Source: Actinomycetes bacterium
GTDB taxonomy: Bacteria; Actinomycetota; Actinomycetes; Actinomycetales; Cellulomonadaceae
DNA: 7,369 nt
Reading direction: 5' to 3'
NCBI GenBank assembly: GCA_023401045.1
Contig: JAEXEM010000194.1
Location: 1 to 7,369, forward strand
A model generated the notes under the pieces. The model saw only the letters and a list, made by a program, of their open reading frames with translations, did not search any database and was not told the origin of the DNA. Numbering within the stretch: position 1 is the stretch's first letter; the number at the start of each line of letters is the position of its first letter. A program made the position numbers and the translations under genes. Of the stretch, positions 1 through 6,400 are shown in pieces.

Positions 1-618
1 GCCGAACGCAGTGCGGGCCCCGGCGACGACGGTCTTCCCGAGCGCCCGCCCGCCGGCGACGCCGATGGCCGCGCCGATGCCGTAGGGCGCGAGCCGCCCG
101 AGCGCGAGGCCGCCGATGCGCGCGGCCTGCGTGCGCAGCAGCTTCCGGGTGAGCGCGTTGTTCACCTTCTTCACCGTGCCCATCGGCATCCGCGTGAGGA
201 GCATCCGCCCGAGCCGCACGGTCGTCAGCTCGGCGGCGTCCTCGGCGACCTTCGCACCGGACTCGCCGAGCAGCGTCGCGAGCAGCAGCGCCTTGCGGCG
301 CTCGGTGTCGGCCACCTCGATGCCGTGCACGGACGCGACCGCGAGCGAGAAGGCCGCCGACGCGCCGAAGAACGTTGCGACGTCGCTCAGCGTGAGGGCG
401 GTCGCCAGGCCGGTCCCGACGACCGGTGCCGCGGCCGCCGCGCCGACGGCGCCGCCGGTGCCGGCGACGACGAGGAGGTACTCCTTCTCGAGCAGCCGGA
501 CGACCTCGGCCGGGTCCGCCCCCGGGTTGCGGCGGCGGATGCTCTCGACGTGCGCGTGGATCGTCGCCGAGGGGATGGCGACGGCCTTGTCCAGGGCGGC
601 CTGCACGACGGTCGGCAC
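1..618 (-). CDS. EcsC-like hypothetical protein, partial (C-terminus outside window)
   Basis: The frame is open for 206 codons from a GTG at 618-616 to the left edge. The start is supported by a GGGGAGGG ribosome site inside the end of the upstream OsmC gene, and only one base separates that gene's TGA from this GTG, so the pair is probably translationally coupled. The protein starts with a short amphipathic stretch and a charged helix (about residues 24-47). A Gly/Ala-rich segment (about 49-77, including GTGGAVGAAAAAP) and a second hydrophobic helix (about 80-97) follow, then HGIEVADTERRKALLLATLLG (98-118). Near the edge is a basic region and LAPYGIGAAIGVAGGRALG (176-194). The order 'Gly-rich hairpin, helix, x-G-[IF]-x, ERR...LL, basic helix, P-x-G-x-AIG' resembles the EcsC family, whose biochemical role is poorly known. 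It is probably membrane-associated. Family assignment is from memory of the pattern; a generic membrane hypothetical is the alternative. Confidence 0.72.
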   Translation of the reverse strand, partial: MPTVVQAALDKAVAIPSATIHAHVESIRRRNPGADPAEVVRLLEKEYLLVVAGTGGAVGAAAAAPVVGTGLATALTLSDVATFFGASAAFSLAVASVHGIEVADTERRKALLLATLLGESGAKVAEDAAELTTVRLGRMLLTRMPMGTVKKVNNALTRKLLRTQAARIGGLALGRLAPYGIGAAIGVAGGRALGKTVVAGARTAFG

Positions 619-619
619 G

Positions 620-1120
620 TCAGCCCTCCCCGGCGACCGTGAGCGTCGTCGTCGCACCGTGCTCGAGCGTGCGCCCGACGGTGCAGTGCTGGTCGACCGA
701 GCGGCGCACGACGGTGAGCAGGCGCTCGCGGGTCTGCGGGTCGAGGCCGGACAGGTCGACCTCGAGCACCTCCGCGAGCGCGGGGTAGCGGTCCTCCTCC
801 GGGTGGGCGAGGCCGCCGACGCGGATCGTCACCGCGACGTCGTCGCCGAGCCGGCGGCTGAGCGCGGCGTCGGCGGACAGCCCCGTGCACGCACCGAGCG
901 CGATCTTCAGCAGCTCGCCGGGGGTGAACGAGTCCGGGTCGCCGAGGGAGCCGATGCGCACCTCGCCGCCGCGCGAGCTGCGCCCGACGTAGGCGCGGTG
1001 CCCGGTGCGCTCGAGCCACAGCTCGGTGCCCTCGGCGTTGGCGAGCGGGTCGGGGACGCCGGCCGAGCCCTCGGTGCCGCCGGTCCCGGGGAGGTCCTGC
1101 TCGTCCTGGGAGGTCGTCAT
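620..1120 (-). CDS. OsmC/Ohr-family peroxiredoxin-like protein
   Basis: This is a 166-residue protein of the OsmC/Ohr superfamily, whose characterised members reduce organic hydroperoxides with two active-site cysteines in the cytoplasm. Both are present: Cys78 in the LGACTGLSAD helix and Cys146 in DQHCTVGRTL. The family motif before the first cysteine is also clear (FTPGELLKIALGACT, Glu69 at the usual glutamate position). The first 30 residues are an acidic, Gly-rich extension that is probably disordered. Residues 31-60 form the N-terminal beta-sheet (GTELWLERTGHRAYVG, then VRIGSLG). Length is normal for the family plus this extension. The ATG is supported by GAGGAT about 8 bases upstream. 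The gene leads an operon with the EcsC-like gene and diverges from the hexapeptide-repeat gene. Which subgroup (OsmC, Ohr or YhfA-like) cannot be decided here, and neither can the substrate. Confidence 0.92.
   Translation of the reverse strand: MTTSQDEQDLPGTGGTEGSAGVPDPLANAEGTELWLERTGHRAYVGRSSRGGEVRIGSLGDPDSFTPGELLKIALGACTGLSADAALSRRLGDDVAVTIRVGGLAHPEEDRYPALAEVLEVDLSGLDPQTRERLLTVVRRSVDQHCTVGRTLEHGATTTLTVAGEG
624..631 (-). promoter_or_regulatory. Ribosome binding site of the EcsC-like gene, inside osmC-like gene
   Basis: On the minus strand GGGGAGGG lies 5-6 bases before the GTG at 618. It sits within the last codons of the OsmC-family gene (Ala-Gly-Glu-Gly-stop). It decides the GTG start and indicates translational coupling of the two genes. 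Confidence 0.75.
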
Positions 1121-1126
1121 GCGCAG

Positions 1127-1132
1127 ATCCTC
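1127..1132 (-). promoter_or_regulatory. Ribosome binding site of the OsmC-family gene
   Basis: On the minus strand GAGGAT lies about 6-8 bases before the ATG at 1120. It supports this start over possible upstream starts. Confidence 0.6.
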
Positions 1133-1236
1133 GCACGCGCCCGGTGCCGCTTCCCGGCGAGCACGGGGGCGGGCCCGGGGGCCTCCCGACCGGTGCGCGG
1201 GACGGACCTCGCACGTGGGTGATGTCGGCGAGTTCA

Positions 1237-1254
1237 GGACGTTTCGTGACGTCC
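1237..1254. promoter_or_regulatory. Candidate operator 1: GGACGT-N6-ACGTCC inverted repeat
   Basis: A perfect 6-bp inverted repeat with a 6-base spacer, GGACGTTTCGTGACGTCC, sits near the centre of the divergent intergenic region. It is about 117 bp from the OsmC start and 107 bp from the hexapeptide-repeat gene start. The size and symmetry fit a dimeric regulator site. The same ACGT-N6-ACGT core recurs at 1286-1299. The regulator is unknown and the role is inferred. Confidence 0.4.
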
Positions 1255-1283
1255 GCTACACGAGGTTCGTCCGATCTGCGGTG

Positions 1284-1301
1284 TGACGTGCGACAACGTG
1301 G
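1284..1301. promoter_or_regulatory. Candidate operator 2: second ACGT-N6-ACGT element
   Basis: TGACGTGCGACAACGTGG has the same ACGT-N6-ACGT core (1286-1299) and spacing as the inverted repeat at 1237-1254, starting 47 bp later. The outer bases are less symmetric than in the first copy. Two copies in one divergent intergenic region suggest a shared binding protein, but no regulator is identified. Confidence 0.3.
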
Positions 1302-1360
1302 CGTGAAGGTCGTGTGATGGCTCTTCCCAGGGGAATCGTCCTAGGTCTCGAATCGTTGTG

Positions 1361-1777
1361 ATGACCAAGATGAAGCGATACGAGGAACTCGAGACCGACG
1401 ACGGCCGGGTCATCCGGTACCAGCGCCACGACAACGGTGGTGGGCTCGTCGCGCGCGGGGCTCGCGTGGACATCACGGCGTACGTCGCCGACTCCGCGTG
1501 GGTGGATCCGGGCGCGGTCGTGCGCCCCGGTGCGTCCGTGGGCCGCTTCTGCTGGGTGGAGTCCGGTGCGGTCGTCGAGGACGGAGCGCGCCTCGGCTCG
1601 CACGTGCACGTCGGCCGCGACGCGGTCGTCGGGCGCAGTGCCCGCCTCGGCGCGCGCAGCGACGTCGGCGCGGGGGCGAGGCTCGACCAGGGCCTCGTCG
1701 TCGAGCCGGAGGCGAGGATCGCCGAGGGTGCTCACGTCGAGCGCCACGGCTTCCCGCCGCACGTGCTCGCGGCCTGA
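1361..1777 (+). CDS. Hexapeptide-repeat (left-handed beta-helix) small protein
   Basis: This is a 138-residue protein if translated from the ATG at 1361. An in-frame GTG at 1358 and ATG at 1370 are alternatives. None has a clear SD sequence, so the start is uncertain and the mRNA may have a very short leader. Residues 1-39 are charged (KRYEELETDDGRVIRYQRHD). From residue 41 to 124 the chain divides without a gap into 14 hexads with V/L/I at the second position and usually A or G at the end (WVDPGA, VVRPGA, WVESGA, VVEDGA, VVGRSA). This is the LpxA-like left-handed beta-helix, here about 4.7 coils. Related folds include acyltransferases, but no catalytic-loop insertion and no C-terminal substrate domain are visible. 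Enzymatic function is therefore doubtful, and a scaffold or polymer-like role is possible. It diverges from the OsmC gene. Confidence 0.85.
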   Translation: MTKMKRYEELETDDGRVIRYQRHDNGGGLVARGARVDITAYVADSAWVDPGAVVRPGASVGRFCWVESGAVVEDGARLGSHVHVGRDAVVGRSARLGARSDVGAGARLDQGLVVEPEARIAEGAHVERHGFPPHVLAA

Positions 1778-1800
1778 GCGCCCACGCCCCCGGACGCTCC

Positions 1801-1821
1801 GGTCGCGACCAGGTCGCGGTC
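1801..1821 (+). terminator. Weak stem-loop downstream of hexapeptide-repeat gene
   Basis: GGTCGCGA and TCGCGGTC can pair (8 bp including two G-U pairs) around the loop CCAGG, 24 bases after the stop codon. There is no T-run after it. In such GC-rich DNA stems arise easily, so it is at best a weak terminator candidate. Confidence 0.22.
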
Positions 1822-2035
1822 GGCGTCCTCTCCCTCCGGGACACCGGCCGCGACCGTCTCCCCTGAGCGGTCCCGTGCCGGGTCGGCTGCGCCCTCGTCC
1901 CGGGCGTGTGGCGCGTGCCTGCACGACGCCCGACGTGCAGCCGTCGGAGGTCGGCCGGACCTTGGCTCTGCGGGGCTGAGGCGTGTCCCCGGCGCCGGCG
2001 CGTGCACCGGCACGTCGTGCGGGCCGCACCGGCCC

Positions 2036-2064
2036 CGGACCGCGACGAAGCCGGTGGGTACGGT
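2036..2064 (+). promoter_or_regulatory. Putative promoter of the AraC-family gene, probably leaderless
   Basis: TACGGT at 2059-2064 fits the actinobacterial -10 pattern TANNNT. A poor -35 (CGGACC, 2036-2041) lies 17 bases upstream. Transcription would be expected to start at about 2071-2073, at the ATG itself. There is no SD sequence before that ATG. Both facts fit a leaderless mRNA. The assignment comes from inspection only. Confidence 0.4.
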
Positions 2065-2072
2065 CCTGCGGC

Positions 2073-3149
2073 ATGGGTACCTCCGCGGGGCACCCGGTGC
2101 CTGCCGACGTCGGGCGTCCGGGCGACCTCTCGGGGCCCGGGCGCGGTGCCGCGACCGCGCCGCGCACCCGGGCCGAGCCTCCGTCGCAGGTCTCGTTCGA
2201 GCAGGTCGCCGAGGCCGTCGGCGACGGGGCCCAGCGGTTCGACCGGACGCGCCTCGCCGGCCTGCTCGCCCCGCTGGGCTGGCAGACGTCCTTCCCCGAC
2301 GGTGACGCGACGGCTGGGACGGTGCACGCGGTGGCGGCCGACCGGGTGCTCGTCGTGCGGTACGACGGCTCACCGTTCACGGCGACCCGCACTCCCGCCG
2401 CCGTCGGGAGCCCCGACCCGGCTCGCAGGCTCGCGGTCGTCGAGGTCGTGCACGAGGGAAGCGGGCGGTACACGCGCGCGGGGGTCGAGCACGCCGTCGG
2501 GCCGGGGGACGTCGTGCTGCACCCGCCGCGCGGTGCGTACCGGCTCGCCTGGACGTCACCGCGGTGCCGGCGGACGTACTGCGTGCTGCAGACGGCCGTG
2601 CTCGGGCGCAGGTCCGGGACGGTGCTGCACCCCGAGGACCTCGTGCAGCACGACGCGCCGCTGGCCCCCGCCGTGGGCGCGCTCACCGACCTCCTGCTCT
2701 CGCCCGAGGTCGAGCCGCTCGTCCAGGCCGGTGCGGGAGGCGCACTCGGGCCTCTCCTCCGGGGTGCGGTCGCGGCTGCGATCGACCGAGGGCGCGACGC
2801 GACCGACCCGGGACTGCGCAAGCGTGTCCGGGCGGTGCTGCTCGAGAGGTTCGACGACCCCGCCCTCGACGCCGACGCTGTGGCCCGGGAGCTGCGGATC
2901 AGCAGGCGGCACCTCTTCGCCCAGTTCGAGGGGGCGACGGACACCTTCGCGACGACGCTGCGGGACATCCGTCTCGAGCGCGCCACCGAGCTGCTCGTCG
3001 GTGCCGAGGGCGGGTGGGCGATGCGCCGGGTCGCCCGGGAGTCCGGCTTCGCGGGGCCTGCGCAGCTCGCACGCGCGTTCCGGGAGCGGTACGGGATGAC
3101 CCCGACGCAGTTCCGCGCCGCGGCGCTGCGTGGCGACCGCACCCTGTGA
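2073..3149 (+). CDS. AraC-family transcriptional regulator
   Basis: A 358-residue cytoplasmic DNA-binding regulator. The in-frame codons back to a GTG at 1983 encode an Arg-rich, low-complexity stretch, so ATG 2073 is preferred; it lies 9 bases after a TACGGT -10-like box. Residues 1-38 look disordered. Residues about 40-175 fit the AraC-binding-like sensor domain (SFEQVAEAVG, then EGSGRYTRAGVEHAVGPGDV, beta-rich). Residues about 250-350 are the double helix-turn-helix domain. The first HTH is around LDADAVARELRISRRHLFAQF (265-285). The second carries the family signature RVARESGFAGPAQLARAFRE (319-338), ending GMTPTQFR. The usual aromatic residues in the second recognition helix are replaced by Ala-Gln-Leu. 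The inducer is unknown. It is 143 bp upstream of the giant surface-protein gene on the same strand, so that gene is a possible but unproven target. Confidence 0.93.
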   Translation: MGTSAGHPVPADVGRPGDLSGPGRGAATAPRTRAEPPSQVSFEQVAEAVGDGAQRFDRTRLAGLLAPLGWQTSFPDGDATAGTVHAVAADRVLVVRYDGSPFTATRTPAAVGSPDPARRLAVVEVVHEGSGRYTRAGVEHAVGPGDVVLHPPRGAYRLAWTSPRCRRTYCVLQTAVLGRRSGTVLHPEDLVQHDAPLAPAVGALTDLLLSPEVEPLVQAGAGGALGPLLRGAVAAAIDRGRDATDPGLRKRVRAVLLERFDDPALDADAVARELRISRRHLFAQFEGATDTFATTLRDIRLERATELLVGAEGGWAMRRVARESGFAGPAQLARAFRERYGMTPTQFRAAALRGDRTL

Positions 3150-3280
3150 CGACCTCGCCGAGCGGGATCAGGCGATTCCGGCAGGCATGACGATGCGTGC
3201 ACGCGGGCGTGACGGTTCGCGCGAGGTCACCCGGGCGGGCGCCTGCCCGTCGCCGAGGGTGGCGCGGTCAGCGATCTTCC

Positions 3281-3285
3281 GGAGG
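3281..3285 (+). promoter_or_regulatory. Ribosome binding site of the giant repeat protein gene
   Basis: A perfect GGAGG lies 7 bases before ATG 3293. It fixes the start of the large frame and places a signal peptide directly at its N-terminus. Confidence 0.85.
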
Positions 3286-3292
3286 CCGTGCC

Positions 3293-3403
3293 ATGCCCTT
3301 GTCGCTCCGGGGACGTCCCCGTGCGCGCACCCGTCGTTCCCTCGTCGCCGCGACTCTCGTCACGGTGCTCTCACTGCCGCTGCTGACGGCGCCGGCGACG
3401 GCC
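3293..3403 (+). other. Signal peptide of the giant protein
   Basis: Codons 1-37 give a basic n-region with six Arg (RGRPRARTRR), a hydrophobic h-region LVAATLVTVLSLPLLTA and the cleavage motif ATA before ADPEY. Sec export is likely. TRRSLVA resembles a Tat motif loosely, but the core is hydrophobic enough for Sec. Confidence 0.85.
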
Positions 3404-6400
3404 GCGGACCCCGAGTACCTCGCGCTGACGAAGACGGTCGACCGCACCGAGCTCGCCCCGGGCGACTCGTACACGTACCGGGTCGAGGTGACGTGCTCGG
3501 AGGCGTCCTGCCTCGACGCGGTGCTGCAGGACACCCTCGGTGAGCACGCCGGGCACGAGCTGCGCGACGTCCAGCTGCTGCCGTCCGCACCGGGTCTGAC
3601 GTTCGCGGCGCAGTGGACCTCCGGCGGTGCGACGACGACGACCCCGCCCGCGGTCGTCGCGGCGGACACCCGTCTCGACGTGGCGTTCACCCAGCCGACC
3701 GTCAGCCCGACGGGCAGCGGCATGCAGTCCGGCCAGACGTTCACGGTGTCGATGACGCTGCGGGTCCCCACGGACCTGCCGCCGCGCACGGACGTCACGC
3801 TGACGAACCGGGCGACGGTGACCGCGTCGAACTCGGCGCCGGCCTCCGACGCCGCCGCGGTGCACGTCGAGGTGCCCGTCACGGTCGAGGTGACGCCCGC
3901 GAAGTCGTGGACGCCCGGAGAGGTCGCGTTCGTCGAGGGGGCGGCTTCGACCGTGCGGGTCGGTGCGACGAACGCGGCCAACGTCACCGCCGACAGGCTC
4001 GTCCTCCAGGAGCCGGCGGTCGCGCCGGACGGGGCGACGGCCCTCGACGCGGCCAACCCCTTCACGCTCGTCGACCTCGCGTCGCTCACCGGGGTCGCGG
4101 TGCCGGCCGCGTGCACGGCGACCGCGACCGTCGACGCGTACGTCCACGACGGCTCGGTGTGGCGCTGGGTCGCGGGCACCGGTGGGCTCGTGCTGCCGGC
4201 CGGCGTCGTCGCCGCGGACGTGGCCGGCCTGCGGGTCACGTGCGCCGGTGCCGTACCGGTCGGCGGGCAGCTGCTGCTCGACCTCGGCGTGACGCAGCGG
4301 GCGACGCACCGCACGAGCGGCGACGACCTCTCGCGCACGACGCACTCGCTCGTCAACACGGTCTCGGCGGGCGTCGAGGTGAGCGGCGAGCCCGCCGTCA
4401 CCCGCGAGGCCAGCGCCCCGTACCGCGTCACCCCGGCGCGCCTGGGCACCGAGGTCCTCAAGTCGTTCACGCCGTCACGGGTCTCCGCGGGGGAGTCGAG
4501 CGTGCTCGCGCTCACCGCGTCGCAGACCTCCGAGGTCCCGGTGCGCGAGCTGCGCGTGACGGACCGTGGGTTCTTCTCCGAGGTCGCGCGGTTCGGCGGG
4601 TTCGACGGTGCGCCGTCGTGGCCGACGGGCGCCCAGTCCGCGACGGTCGTCTACCACCTGTCCGACGGGTCCTCGCAGGACGTCGCGTTCGCGTCCGGCG
4701 CCGTCCCGGCGGCACCCGCGCCGGTGGCCGGGGCGCACGTCACGGGCGTCGAGCTCGTCTTCACCGGGGTGATCGAGCCGTCGGCCGACCCGGCGCGCGC
4801 GAGCATCGTCGTCACGACCGACGAGGACCCCGCCGCACCGGTGCGCACCCTCGACAACCGCGCGGTCTCGACCGTCACGGCCGCCAACGGCAACACGGCG
4901 AGCGACGACGTGACGGCCCGGCTCACGGTGGTCCCCGCGTCGATCGCCGTGAGGCTCGAGAAGTCGGTGACCCCGGGCAGCGAGCTGCGCCCCGGCGACC
5001 GTGCGGTGACGAAGCTGGAGACGACCCTCTCGGCGTCGTCCTCGTACGTCGTCGCGGACGAGCTGACGATCAGCGACGCGTGGGACGGCACGGCCGGCAC
5101 GTTCTGGGACGGGTTCGACCTCGCCGAGGTCGCGCCGACGCAGATCCCGTCGGGGACGGCGGTGACCGTCGAGGTGCAGACCGCCGTGGGCACCTGGGAG
5201 CAGGTGGCCACCACGGCGGCGCAGCCCGCGACGTGGCTGCTCTCGGTGAGCGCCGACGAGGTCACCGCGGCGCTCCCGGGCGGGACGGCGCTCGCGGACG
5301 TCACCGGCGTGCGGTTCCTCCTCACGGACACCGACGGGTTCGAGGAGAGCACGACGGTGACGCCGTACGTCGTGACGACGGCCCGCGCGACGCTGCGCAG
5401 CACCGGCGCCGCGCCGGCCGAGGGGACGATGCTGGAGAACGCGGCCGTCGTCGGGGCCTCGGGGACCACCCGCGGCGGCACCGGGGTGCGGGCGACGGCG
5501 GACGACCGCGACGACGCGACCGTCACGCCCGTGCCCCCGGGCACCGGCGCGGTGGAGATCGACAAGCGGTGGCTCGAGACGACGGTCGCCGCGCAGACCC
5601 GCGAGCAGCGCACCACCTCCCTCTCGTGGCGGACCGCGAGCGGGGCCTCGTCGGTGACGATCACCGACCCCGCGGGCGCGACGGACCCGGCCGGCACCGT
5701 GGTCGACGCGTTCGACCTCGTGCGCGTCCCGGCGGTCGCGTACTCCTCGGCGGTCTTCACGACCGGCTGGTACCTGCGCTACGACACCGTCACCGACGTG
5801 CAGCTGCTCCTGCCCGACGGTGCCGGCCGCTCGTGGCAGTCGGTGCCGGCTCCGGCCGGCGGCTGGCACAGCGCCACCGGCTTCCGCGGGCACACCCTCA
5901 CCGCGCAGCAGCGTGCCGACGCGTGGGGTGTGCGGCTCGTCCTCACGGAGAACACCGCGGCACGGCAGGCCGCCCGGGAGCCGGGCGCCGCGCTCGACCC
6001 GTTCGCACCGGCACCCGGCACGGGCGTGGCGGCGTCCTCGACGGACCGCACGTTCGACCTCGTGTGGGAGCTGCGCCAGGTGCGCCGCTCCGGCGGCTGG
6101 GTGACGGACACCGCGACGTACAACCGTCCCGACGCGGGCGTCGTGCGCAACACGGTCCGCATCGAGGCGACGCGTGCCGACGGCGACGCGAGCGACGACG
6201 GCCAGAGCGACATCGCCGTCACCGGGTCGACGCCGCTCGTACGGATCGCGAAGTCCGTCGACACCACGGGTGTGGCCTACGTCCCGCGCCCGGGCGTCGT
6301 CGCCGCGCAGGACTGGCCGACGCGGACGTTCACCGTCGAGGCGTGGAACGACTCCGTCGCGCGTGCCTCGTACCTGCGGGTCACCGACCCGGCGTGCTCC

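Noticed and set aside
116..1222. A 368-codon open frame on the plus strand
   Set aside because: It is antisense to the EcsC-like and OsmC-family genes, both of which have ribosome sites and family motifs. Its own product is low complexity.
1989..2014. Palindrome CCGGCGCCGG and hairpin CGTGC-ACCG-GCACG upstream of the AraC gene
   Set aside because: They are short GC-only symmetry, common in this composition. Neither has a second copy or a clear position relative to the promoter.
1256..3202. A 648-codon open frame on the minus strand
   Set aside because: It spans three regions with different plus-strand content (beta-helix gene, intergenic, AraC gene) and has no domain. It is a shadow frame.
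3195..3204. Palindrome GCGTGCACGC before the giant gene as an AraC operator
   Set aside because: AraC-family sites are usually direct repeats, and a single 10-bp palindrome in this composition is weak evidence.
3231..3250. Stem CGGGC / GCCCG as a terminator after the AraC gene
   Set aside because: It has only 5 bp, an 8-base loop and no T-run, and is expected by chance at this GC content.
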